A stretch of 19,027 bases of DNA from CALJUZ01 sp003387805 (lineage in GTDB: Bacteria; Bacillota; Limnochordia; Limnochordales; ZCTH02-B6). The DNA lies in NCBI GenBank assembly GCA_937975235.1, contig CALJUZ010000096.1, positions 1-19,027 on the forward strand. The letters run 5' to 3'. Each line of letters starts with the position of its first letter. Position 1 is the first letter of the stretch. Position numbers and translations under genes: made by a program. The notes under the pieces were generated by a model. The model worked only from the letters and a program-made list of their open reading frames with translations. It made no database searches and was not told the origin of the DNA. Shown in pieces: positions 1 through 6,237 of this stretch.

Positions 1-1
1 G

Positions 2-447
2 CTGCCGCCGCGGCTGGTTGTGGTGGGCGACGGGTCGCAGCGGGCGGAGCTGGAACGGCGGGCCGGGGCGCCGGACCTGGCCGGCCGGGTTCATTTTGCC
101 GGCTACCGCGAAGACGCTTGGCGGGCGCCGGGCGGCTTTGACGTGCTGGTCATGCCGTCATTGCAGGAGGCCTTTCCGCTGGCGTGCCTGGAGGCCATGG
201 CGGCGGGGCGCCCGGTCATCGCGTCCCGGGTGGGCGGGCTGCCCGAGATGGTCGAGGACGGCCGCACGGGGCTCCTGGTTCCGCCGGGCGACGCGCGGGC
301 GGTGGCGGAAGCGCTGCGGCGGATCTCTCCCATCCGGCGGCCGCGCGCCGCATGGGGGCAGCGGCCCGCGCCCGCTTTCTCGACCAATTCCACGTGGCCC
401 GCATGGTGGAACGCACCGCGTTGATTTATCGCGACCTCGGGGCGTGA
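2..447 (+). CDS. GT4 glycosyltransferase, C-terminal part, apparent frameshift, cut by window edge
   Basis: This is the C-terminal nucleotide-sugar-binding half of a family 4 (GT-B fold) glycosyltransferase; such enzymes transfer a sugar from a nucleotide donor to a lipid, glycan or small acceptor. Visible landmarks are the strand LVVVGDG near the window start, RVHFAGYRED, then MPSLQEAFPLACLEAMA, which contains the EX7E donor-binding motif, and GRPVIASRVGGLPEMV. The frame that is open from base 2 runs to a stop at 424, but from about base 325 its product stops resembling the family. The normal ending (SHPAAARRMGAAARARFLDQF through IYRDLGA) continues in the frame one base back, to the stop at 445-447. 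A one-base deletion near 322-330 explains this. It may be a real pseudogene mutation or an assembly error. The N-terminal acceptor domain lies outside the window, so the acceptor cannot be named. Confidence 0.75.
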
Positions 448-490
448 CGCCCGCCGGACATTTGTCCGCCCATCTCCTCGCACCGGACCC

Positions 491-520
491 TGTCGCACCG
501 CCCCGGTTTCGTTTTACAAT
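491..520 (+). promoter_or_regulatory. Candidate sigma-A promoter for the universal stress protein gene
   Basis: TACAAT at 515-520 is a five-of-six match to the -10 consensus. TGTCGC at 491-496, 18 bp upstream, is a weak -35. The site lies 37 bases before the GTG start of the next gene, in one of the few locally A/T-richer stretches. Confidence 0.35.
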
Positions 521-556
521 GAGATTGGAACGGGCTGGAAAAGGAGGGAGCACGCC

Positions 557-1072
557 GTGTTTGAACGGATTCTCGTCGCGCTGGACGGATCGCCCAACGC
601 GCAGAAGGCGCTGGAGCGGGCCGTAGTGGTGGCCAAAGGCACGGGCACGCGGGTGCTGGGCCTGGTGCACGTGCGGCCGTCGCTGTACACTATGGCCTAC
701 GCGTACGGCTATCCGGCCGCGGCGGGGGCGCCGGGCTGGTCGCTGGCCGAGCAGCTGGCCGAGAGCATGCGCCAGGCTGCGGAGCGTTCCCGGGAGCTTT
801 TGGATGAGGCCGAAGCGTACGTGCGCGCGCAGGGGCTCACCGACGTCCAGGTCGTGAAGCACGCGGAGGAGGGCCCGGTGGTCAAAGCCATCATCGACAC
901 CGTCCGCCGCGGCGGGTACGACCTGCTGGTGCTGGGCAGCCGCGGCATGGGACGGGCGGCGGGCCTGCTTTTGGGCAGCGTCACCCAGTCCGTGACGGCC
1001 AACTTGCCGTGCTCGGTGCTCATCGTGGACATGGACGACGACGAGGCCAAGGCAAAGGAGAAAGAGGGCTGA
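557..1072 (+). CDS. Universal stress protein, UspA family (ATP-binding type)
   Basis: A 171-residue single-domain universal stress protein, a cytoplasmic alpha/beta fold that normally dimerises and binds ATP or related nucleotides. The first strand is FERILVALDGS, with the conserved Asp at residue 10. The C-terminal nucleotide-binding motif G-x2-G-x9-G-[ST] is complete (G127, G130, G140, S141 in LGSRGMGRAAGLLLGSVTQS) and is followed by the last strand CSVLIVD. This places it with ATP-binding rather than non-binding Usp proteins. The GTG start is fixed by AAGGAGGGA at 541-549, seven bases upstream. The C-terminus ends in a charged Asp/Glu/Lys tail. The gene appears monocistronic or loosely linked to the sirtuin gene, which starts 121 bases downstream. 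The stress it responds to cannot be read from the sequence. Confidence 0.93.
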   Translation: MFERILVALDGSPNAQKALERAVVVAKGTGTRVLGLVHVRPSLYTMAYAYGYPAAAGAPGWSLAEQLAESMRQAAERSRELLDEAEAYVRAQGLTDVQVVKHAEEGPVVKAIIDTVRRGGYDLLVLGSRGMGRAAGLLLGSVTQSVTANLPCSVLIVDMDDDEAKAKEKEG

Positions 1073-1163
1073 GGCCGGCGGCTGCCGGCCGTGGCCATGC
1101 GCTCCGTGCATGCGGCGCGGACCCCGGCCGGGGCCCGGGGACCGCGGCGCGCCCGGGCGCGCC
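1073..1163. repeat. GC-rich hairpin and 18-bp perfect palindrome between usp and sirtuin genes
   Basis: Directly after the usp stop, GGCCGGC (1073-1079) and GCCGGCC (1084-1090) form a 7-bp stem with a 4-base loop. Further on, 1146-1163 (GGCGCGCCCGGGCGCGCC) is a perfect 18-bp palindrome. Neither is followed by a T tract, so they are not classical intrinsic terminators. They may stop or pause transcription weakly, protect the usp mRNA end, or be chance products of the high GC content. Confidence 0.4.
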
Positions 1164-1193
1164 CCGCACGGGTTTGCAAAGGGGGTGTTCCGT

Positions 1194-1985
1194 ATGGCCC
1201 GGGAGGAGTACACCGCCGTCATCGAGGCGGCCGGCGCCCGGCTGCGGGAGGCGGTGGACAAAGGCGAGCCCATTGCGGCTCTGACGGGCGCGGGCGTCAG
1301 CGCGGAAAGCGGCATTCCCACCTTTCGCGGCGCCGGCGGGTTTTGGGAGGGCTTCCGGGCGGAAGACCTGGCCACGCCCGAGGCGTTTCGGGAAAATCCG
1401 GAAAAGGTGTGGGAATGGTACCACTGGCGGCGCCGCTTCGTGCTGGACGCGTCGCCCAATCCGGCCCACCGGGCGCTGGCGGCGCTGGAGCGGGTGCACC
1501 CGCGCTTCACCTTGATCACGCAAAACGTCGACGGCCTGCACCAGCGGGCGGGGTCGCAGCGGGTGGTGGAGCTGCACGGCAGCCTGCACCAGATGCGCTG
1601 CCTGGACTGCGGCCTGGTGGCTCCGGTTCCCGGCGACGCGGAGGGCGTCATGCGCTGCGCCGCGTGCGGCGGCGTGTGCCGGCCCCACATCGTCTGGTTC
1701 GGCGAGCTTTTGCCCGAGGAGGAGTGGCGGCGGGCCTACGCGGCCGCCCTGGGGGCGCGGGTGATGCTGGTGGTGGGCACCAGCGCCGCGGTGTATCCGG
1801 CGGCGGGCCTGGTGGAGGTGGCCGCGGACCGGGGCGCGGACGTCATCGAGGTCAACCCGGAGGAGACGGCGTTGTCGTGGCGGGCCACGTGGGCGATTCG
1901 GGAGCCCGCGGGGGCGGCCGTGCCCAAGCTGCTGGCGGCGGCCCGCATCGACCCGCACGGGGGAGAGCCCGGCCCTGAGGAATGA
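1194..1985 (+). CDS. cobB: Sirtuin NAD-dependent protein deacylase (CobB type, class III signature)
   Basis: A 263-residue sirtuin, which removes acyl groups from lysines using NAD+, giving nicotinamide and O-acyl-ADP-ribose. The start is ATG at 1194 with AAAGGGGGTG at 1178-1187. NAD-binding motif GAGVSAESGIPTFRG spans about residues 32-46, TQNVDGLHQRAG residues 109-120, and the catalytic His is H128 in ELHGS. The zinc site is C136/C139 and C155/C158, with an extra C162. VVGTSAAVYPA and EVNPEET complete the Rossmann fold. Residues Y76 and R79 (WYHWRR) form the YxxR motif that in SIRT5 and E. coli CobB reads succinyl or malonyl groups, so desuccinylase/demalonylase activity is likely alongside deacetylation. 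That substrate assignment is inference from the family. No acetyl-CoA synthetase target gene is adjacent. Confidence 0.93.
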   Translation: MAREEYTAVIEAAGARLREAVDKGEPIAALTGAGVSAESGIPTFRGAGGFWEGFRAEDLATPEAFRENPEKVWEWYHWRRRFVLDASPNPAHRALAALERVHPRFTLITQNVDGLHQRAGSQRVVELHGSLHQMRCLDCGLVAPVPGDAEGVMRCAACGGVCRPHIVWFGELLPEEEWRRAYAAALGARVMLVVGTSAAVYPAAGLVEVAADRGADVIEVNPEETALSWRATWAIREPAGAAVPKLLAAARIDPHGGEPGPEE

Positions 1986-2027
1986 GGCCAAGGCGGGCTT
2001 CATACGTTGAAGTCGGTGCCTGTGGGC

Positions 2028-2053
2028 GCCGTCCGCCGCCCGCGGCGGACGGC
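2028..2053. repeat. Perfect 12-bp inverted repeat
   Basis: GCCGTCCGCCGC (2028-2039) is exactly complementary to GCGGCGGACGGC (2042-2053), separated by two bases. It lies 43 bases after the sirtuin stop and 115 bases before the next gene. No T tract follows. It could be a Rho-assisted or weak terminator, or an operator for the downstream gene. Confidence 0.45.
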
Positions 2054-2167
2054 CGTCAGAGCCCCTTCGAACAGGCAAGGAAAATCGCGCATTCCGGAGA
2101 ATTGTTCAACAATCCGATCATGTCGGCCGGCGGTCGATGACGGGCGGACGATGCGGGGGTGCGCTGT

Positions 2168-3958
2168 GTGTTTGACGTGGGCTTCATTCAGTGGCTGCAG
2201 CAGTTTTCGTCGCCGGCGCTGGACCGGTTCTTTTTGCTGGTGACGAACCTGGGCAGCCACTACGCGTACATGGCCATTCTTCCGTTCGTGTTTTGGGCGG
2301 TGGACCGGCAAGTCGGGCGGCGGCTGGCCGGTTTGATTTTGGGCACCATGTGGCTCAACGGGCTGGTCAAAGAGCACATGGTGATGCCGCGGCCCCACCC
2401 GGCGGACGTGAGGGTTTTGGGGTTTGAGCCGAGCCCGGGCTTTCCGTCGGGCCACGCCCAGGGGGCCCTGACGCTGTGGGGCTACCTGGCCTTCGCGCTG
2501 CGGCGCCGCTGGCTCACCTGGCTGGCGGTCGTTCTGATTCTGCTCATCTCGTTGTCCCGCCTGTATCTCGGCGTCCACTTTCCCGGCGACGTGCTGGGCG
2601 GCTGGGCCATCGCGGCGGTGGTGCTGGTGGCGGTCCACGTGCTGGCCGAGCTGCAGCTGTTCGCGGCGCTGTCCGTGCGGCTGCGCATGCTGCTGATTTT
2701 CCTCGTTCCCTTGCTCTTGTATCCGCTGTATCAGACGAGCACGTCGGAGCAGCTCATCGGCTTTTTCATCGGCTTTTTCACCGCCGAGACCCTGTCGGCC
2801 GAGATGGTGCCTTTCCGGGCCCGGGTGGGCTTTTTCCAGCAAGTGGTGAAGCTCATCATCGGCTACCTGGGCTTTGCGGCCCTGGTGGCTTTGCACATGA
2901 TGTTCGTGCCGCCGGGGCTGCCGGCCGTGCTGGGCTACAGCATTATCGGCATTTGGCTTTCCATCGGGGCGCCGGCGCTGTTCCGGCGGCTGGGCCTGGC
3001 CGGCGAAGGCGCCTTCGGGCGGCGCGTTGATGCGCGGATGCACGGCTACATGCGGCACTACATGGCCACGGCCCTGGTGGTGCTGCTGCTGGTGGCGGGC
3101 AGCACGCTGTACGTCCGCAGCGCGGTGCCCATGGGCACCCGGCCGGCGGTGCTGCCCGAGGCCGACGTGTTGGTCATCGGCCACCGGGGCGCCGCGGGGC
3201 TGGCGCCGGAAAACACGCTGCCGTCCATCGCCGCGGCGCTGGAATACAACGCGCACGTGGTGGAAGTGGACCTTTGGCCCAGCCGGGAAGGCATTCCCGT
3301 GGTGCTGCACGACGAAACGGTGGACCGCACGACCAACGGCACCGGCCGCGTCACCGACATGACGGTGGCCGAGCTGAAGGCGCTGGATGCGGGCTATCAT
3401 TTCACCGAGGACGGCGTCACGTATCCGTGGCGGGGCCGCGGCGTCACCATTCCGACGCTGGAGGAAATGCTGCGGGAATTTCCGGATACGGTTTTCTTGC
3501 TTGAGATCAAGTACCCGGAGCCGGACTTCGTGAACACGGTGCTGGAAGTGGTGGACGCGGCGGGCGCCCGCGGGCGGGTCCTCATCGAGTCGTTCCACGA
3601 CGCGGTCGTGCAGCGGGCCCGGGAAGCGGCGCCGGACGTGCCTACCAGCTACGGGCAGGGCGAACTGATCCGCTTCGCGTTGGCCCAGCGCCTGGGCGTG
3701 GGCGCGTTCGTGCGGCCTGTGGGCGACATTTTGGCCATGCCCGAGTGGTACAGCGGCATCCGGGTGGTCAACCCGGGCCTGGCGCGCCTGGCCCGCAAGA
3801 AGGGCATTCAGCTTCACGTGTGGACCATCAACGACGAAGATTCGATGATCCGCATCATCGGCCTGGGCGCGGACGCGGTCATCACCGACTACCCCGACCG
3901 CCTGCAGCGGGTGCTGGCGCTGCTGGAGGAACATTCGACGGAGGACGTGTTCTATTGA
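2168..3958 (+). CDS. Membrane PAP2-family phosphatase fused to glycerophosphodiester phosphodiesterase
   Basis: A 596-residue two-enzyme fusion. Residues about 1-165 are a membrane PAP2 lipid phosphatase with all three signature blocks: KX6RP (K68, R75, P76), PSGH (93-96) and SRX5HX3D (S130, R131, H137, D141), which removes phosphate from isoprenoid or glycerolipid phosphates. Residues about 170-316 add further hydrophobic helices, the last at about 299-316. Residues about 334-590 are a GDPD domain: catalytic H339 and H381, metal ligands E366, D368 and E446, plus E349 and K448, and the C-terminal VWTINDE and DAVITDYPDRL motifs. GDPD hydrolyses glycerophosphodiesters to glycerol-3-phosphate and an alcohol. 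Both centres are intact, so the protein could process phospholipid or teichoic-acid-type glycerophosphate debris. GTG 2168 has GGGGGTG at 2155-2161; GTG 2159 is a less well spaced alternative. No terminator is obvious before the convergent neighbour. Confidence 0.92.
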   Translation: MFDVGFIQWLQQFSSPALDRFFLLVTNLGSHYAYMAILPFVFWAVDRQVGRRLAGLILGTMWLNGLVKEHMVMPRPHPADVRVLGFEPSPGFPSGHAQGALTLWGYLAFALRRRWLTWLAVVLILLISLSRLYLGVHFPGDVLGGWAIAAVVLVAVHVLAELQLFAALSVRLRMLLIFLVPLLLYPLYQTSTSEQLIGFFIGFFTAETLSAEMVPFRARVGFFQQVVKLIIGYLGFAALVALHMMFVPPGLPAVLGYSIIGIWLSIGAPALFRRLGLAGEGAFGRRVDARMHGYMRHYMATALVVLLLVAGSTLYVRSAVPMGTRPAVLPEADVLVIGHRGAAGLAPENTLPSIAAALEYNAHVVEVDLWPSREGIPVVLHDETVDRTTNGTGRVTDMTVAELKALDAGYHFTEDGVTYPWRGRGVTIPTLEEMLREFPDTVFLLEIKYPEPDFVNTVLEVVDAAGARGRVLIESFHDAVVQRAREAAPDVPTSYGQGELIRFALAQRLGVGAFVRPVGDILAMPEWYSGIRVVNPGLARLARKKGIQLHVWTINDEDSMIRIIGLGADAVITDYPDRLQRVLALLEEHSTEDVFY

Positions 3959-4007
3959 GGCCTGGCCTGAGGCCGCGCCCGTGAAAACCGTGCCGGCCGG
4001 GCCGCGT

Positions 4008-4694
4008 CTACACCGGAATCGCCCGGTACGGCCGGTCGATGAGCCGCGGCTCCACCTGGCCGTTGGTGAGCTCGCGCACGGCGCCGATGAGGCCGCCGGC
4101 GTGCTCGAGGCGCACGAGGACGGTCAGCGACACCTTTTCGCCGAAGTCCGACGTTTCGATGATGACGCCGCGCTCCTGCAGCTCGTACTGGAGGCGGCCG
4201 TACCATTCGTAGTCCAGCTCCATGGCGAGGCGGGCGTGGCGCACCATTTCGACGATGCCGGCCGCGTCCACGGCCATCTTGGCCGACTGGGCGTAAGCCC
4301 GCACCAGCCCGCCCGCCCCCAGCAGCGTGCCGCCGAAGTAGCGGGTGACGACGATGATGACGTTGCGCAGGTCTTCCCGCTGAATCACTTCGAGAATGGG
4401 CTTGCCGGCGGTGCCGCCGGGCTCGCCGTCGTCGCTGAAGCGCACCGTTTCCACGCCGAAGCCCACCCGGTAGGCGTAGCAGTTGTGGGTGGCCTGGGCG
4501 TGCTCCGCGCGGATTTGTTCGAGCACGGCCAAGGCTTCGTCCTCGCTGCGGACGGGCGCACCCCAGCCGATGAAGCGCGACCGCTTGATGACCACTTCGT
4601 CCGCGGCGAAGGTTCCGAGGGTGCGGTACACGTCCGGCGCGCCCTCGGGCGGACGTGCCTGCCGTTGGTTGTCGCCGCTGGATTTGCCGCTCAT
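4008..4694 (-). CDS. yigZ: YigZ / IMPACT (UPF0029) family protein
   Basis: A 228-residue protein of the YigZ/IMPACT family. The N-terminal UPF0029 domain carries the hallmark FSDDGEPGGTAGKPIL (about 86-101) and VVTRYFGGTLLGAGGLVRAY (about 115-134). The C-terminal part (about 150-222) is the DUF1949 ferredoxin-like domain. In eukaryotes the IMPACT domain modulates Gcn2 signalling; the bacterial role is not settled, and proteolysis-related and translation-related roles have both been proposed. The first about 20 residues are a polar extension before VYRTLGTFAADEVVIKRSRFIG, where family members usually begin. ATG at 4694 has GGAG nine bases upstream. It lies 66 bases downstream of the pterin dehydratase gene on the same strand, so co-transcription is likely. 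It converges with the PAP2-GDPD gene. Confidence 0.92.
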   Translation of the reverse strand: MSGKSSGDNQRQARPPEGAPDVYRTLGTFAADEVVIKRSRFIGWGAPVRSEDEALAVLEQIRAEHAQATHNCYAYRVGFGVETVRFSDDGEPGGTAGKPILEVIQREDLRNVIIVVTRYFGGTLLGAGGLVRAYAQSAKMAVDAAGIVEMVRHARLAMELDYEWYGRLQYELQERGVIIETSDFGEKVSLTVLVRLEHAGGLIGAVRELTNGQVEPRLIDRPYRAIPV

Positions 4695-4760
4695 GGCACC
4701 GTACTCCGTTGCGAGATGGGTTCAATACAAATCCGGCATCGCCGGGAAAAGCCGCGGCGC

Positions 4761-5117
4761 CTAGGACGTCGCCAGGAAAAACGCGAAGGCGGCGTCGGTC
4801 TTGGCGGCGCAGATGAAGTCGTTGCGGTGCAGGTCGCCGATTTTGTGGGTCCACCAAGCGACTTCCACCCGGCCGTACTCGGTCACGATGCGCGGGTGGT
4901 GGCTTTCTTCCTCGGCCAGCTGGCCGACGGCGTTGGTGAAGGCCAGCGCCTGGGCGAAGTTCGGAAAGCGAAATTCCCGCACCAGCTGGCGGACGCCGTC
5001 TTCCACCACGATTTGCCACTCGGGCACTTGCGGATGCAGCTCGGCGATGTCGGCGTCCGTCACCGGCGGCGCATCCTTGCGGCACGCGACGCAGGGCTGC
5101 TTTGTCAAGTCCTCCAC
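4761..5117 (-). CDS. phhB: Pterin-4a-carbinolamine dehydratase (4a-hydroxytetrahydrobiopterin dehydratase)
   Basis: A 118-residue pterin-4a-carbinolamine dehydratase, which dehydrates 4a-hydroxy-tetrahydropterin to the quinonoid dihydropterin after aromatic amino acid hydroxylation. The active-site signature is complete: ESHHP with H73 and H74, then WWTHKIGDLHRND with H91. The N-terminus carries KQPCVACRKDAPPVT, with a CxxC (C9, C12) seen in the subgroup that begins this way. The start is GTG at 5117, supported by GGGAGGG eight bases upstream on this strand; the same frame is open further upstream but reads through transposon-derived DNA. No phenylalanine hydroxylase gene is in the window, so its partner pathway is unknown. 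The gene's 5' flank abuts the transposase scar at about 5140-5163, so its promoter may lie in, or have been displaced by, that insertion. Confidence 0.9.
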   Translation of the reverse strand: MEDLTKQPCVACRKDAPPVTDADIAELHPQVPEWQIVVEDGVRQLVREFRFPNFAQALAFTNAVGQLAEEESHHPRIVTEYGRVEVAWWTHKIGDLHRNDFICAAKTDAAFAFFLATS

Positions 5118-5162
5118 CGGCGCATCCCTCCCAGGGGTTCTACAGCCACTTTGCCACAGACG

Positions 5163-5588
5163 GGGAGCGTTGGCAAGGCGGCCTTGCGGGAATTGCTGGA
5201 GCGGCTGCGGGATTATCGAGACGCACTGAGAAACCAGTTGCCGGCCAACAAGGCTCTCAACGGCCTTGGCGCCATGGAAGCGTGCGTGAACCGGGTGCTG
5301 GCGGCCCGGATGAAAAAGCGAACCATGTGCTGGACCATCGCGGGAGCCGACGCGATGGCGCGTTTGAGGGCCCTGCGAGCCAACGGCGAATTGCAGGAGT
5401 GGCTGGACCGGCAACTGTCGGGACCGGCCCGGGTCCCGACGAGGACGTGGCACCGGGTAGCGAAGGCGGCCCGCGAGAGCTGCACGGGCGAATGGCTGCA
5501 GAAGAACGTTCCAGCTTTGGCTGGACCGCATGCGAGTCGTCCGTGGGTGAAGGTCCTTCGGGCGCTGACCACCCCGCAAGCTGTCTGA
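5163..5588 (+). pseudogene. ISLre2-type (UPF0236) transposase, C-terminal remnant
   Basis: About 141 residues, with no start of their own, match the C-terminal region of ISLre2/UPF0236 transposases: a helix LRELLERLRDYRDALRNQL, then LGAMEACVNRVLAARMKKR followed by MCWTIAGADAMARLRALRANG. The Gly-Ala-x-Glu, Arg-Met and Trp-x3-Gly-Ala-x2-Met spacing is typical of the family. Full-length transposases of this group are roughly 400-480 residues, so most of the N-terminal and catalytic region is missing. The frame ends at a TGA at 5586-5588, followed by non-coding DNA that may be the element's right end (CAGTTGGCTTGACACTATC at about 5776-5794 is a candidate tip, not proven). The family call is from memory of the motif pattern and no alignment was possible. 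Confidence 0.7.
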
Positions 5589-5616
5589 GACCAGTCGGCT
5601 GGAGGGAGCAACGGAG

Positions 5617-5739
5617 CGTCCTCGCCGGACTAGGCGTCAAGCAGCCGGTGCGGAGGCACGCCGTCAAGGGGCGACGGACGAAGCCTACCCTTGACGGCGG
5701 CCCCGCACCGGCTACCATCACGGGGAACCGGCGAGGACG
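5617..5739. repeat. Long nested inverted repeat (three stems)
   Basis: Three perfect complementary segments are nested around one centre: CGTCCTCGCCGG (5617-5628) with CCGGCGAGGACG (5728-5739), AGCCGGTGCGG (5643-5653) with CCGCACCGGCT (5703-5713), and GCCGTCAAGGG (5660-5670) with CCCTTGACGGC (5688-5698). The outer internal loop is symmetrical, 14 bases on each side. The apical loop contains GGCGACGGACG (5670-5680), repeated directly at 5748-5758. The transcript of either strand would fold into a rod of about 120 nt. It lies between the transposase remnant and the riboswitch promoter, so it may belong to the insertion element or be a separate MITE-like element. Confidence 0.75.
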
Positions 5740-5811
5740 GACGCACTGGCGACGGACGTGAGGTCGACCCTACCCCAGTTGGCTTGACACTATCAAGACG
5801 GCCCCGCGGGC

Positions 5812-5841
5812 TTGCCCGCCGGCACCCGGATGGGATATAAT
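5812..5841 (+). promoter_or_regulatory. Promoter of the cobalamin riboswitch / btu operon
   Basis: A perfect -10 TATAAT at 5836-5841 is preceded 18 bp upstream by TTGCCC (5812-5817), four of six to the -35 consensus. Transcription would begin near 5848, just before the aptamer. GCGGGC and GCCCGC (5807-5818) form an inverted repeat over the -35, a possible but unproven operator. Confidence 0.65.
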
Positions 5842-5851
5842 TGCGGCGACG

Positions 5852-6024
5852 GAAAACTTAGCTGATGCAGGTTCCTTCTCCGGAAGGCTAAGAGGGAATC
5901 GGGTGCAAATCCCGAGCGGTCCCGCCACTGTAACCGGCATCGACAGGGGACTGCGGCCACTGCGCTGTTGCGTGGGAAGGCCGTGGTCGAAATCCCGCCG
6001 GAAGCCAGGAAACCTGCCTGCGTC
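5852..6024 (+). ncRNA. Cobalamin riboswitch aptamer
   Basis: The strongly conserved core reads AGGGAATCGGGTGCAAATCCC, continuing with GAGCGGTCCC and the B12 box GCCACTG at 5924-5930, followed by TGTAA. The 3' part GGAAGCCAGGAAACCTGCC (about 6000-6018) is the usual closing segment. The closing helix pairs GCAGGT (5867-5872) with ACCTGC (6012-6017). The region between 5940 and 5998 is the variable peripheral domain. It senses adenosyl- or methylcobalamin and precedes an intrinsic terminator and a BtuFCD-type transporter, so ligand binding should switch off uptake when the vitamin is plentiful. Confidence 0.97.
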
Positions 6025-6105
6025 AGAGGGAACGTACACGCCTTCGGGTCAAAGGTGCGTATGGAACTCTGCGGGGGACGACTCAGTCTCCAGCCGGCTT
6101 TCAGT

Positions 6106-6133
6106 ACCTGCCCGTGCGTGGGCAGGTTTTTTT
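6106..6133 (+). terminator. Riboswitch expression-platform terminator
   Basis: ACCTGCCC (6106-6113) pairs perfectly with GGGCAGGT (6120-6127) across a 6-base loop, and seven T residues run from 6127 to 6133. This is a textbook intrinsic terminator in the leader, 104 bases before the first gene of the operon. Its left arm repeats the 3' strand of the aptamer closing helix and its right arm repeats the 5' strand, allowing mutually exclusive folds. Confidence 0.93.
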
Positions 6134-6149
6134 GTGGCCGCCCGCGCTT

Positions 6150-6210
6150 CGGGCCGCCGCCGGTCCCCGCCGCCGCCCTTCCGCGCCGGTCCGGGGGCGT
6201 GGGCGGCCCG
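6150..6210 (+). other. Possible second leader hairpin between terminator and btuF start
   Basis: CGGGCCGCC (6150-6158) is perfectly complementary to GGCGGCCCG (6202-6210), enclosing 43 GC-rich bases. The right arm ends 12 bases before the ribosome binding site at 6222-6228. It could structure the read-through leader, but high GC makes chance pairing likely. Confidence 0.3.
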
Positions 6211-6237
6211 AAAAAATCGCTAGGGAGGCGGTCCGTC

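Noticed and set aside
2000..3934. Long minus-strand open frame opposite the PAP2-GDPD gene
   Set aside because: No recognisable motif, biased His/Gln/Arg composition, and the plus-strand fusion has complete catalytic motifs over the same bases.
3958..3974. AGGCC/GGCCT repeats after the PAP2-GDPD stop as a terminator
   Set aside because: Stems are only five base pairs, overlap one another and lack a T tract on either strand.
5784..5841. TTGACA at 5784-5789 as the -35 for the riboswitch promoter
   Set aside because: It is a perfect -35 but lies 46 bp from the TATAAT at 5836, far beyond a workable spacer. TTGCCC at 5812 is correctly placed. The TTGACA may instead belong to the insertion-element end.
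5968..6237. Upstream extension of the BtuF reading frame through the riboswitch region
   Set aside because: This stretch is the aptamer and terminator RNA. The signal peptide and GGGAGG site fix the start at 6238.
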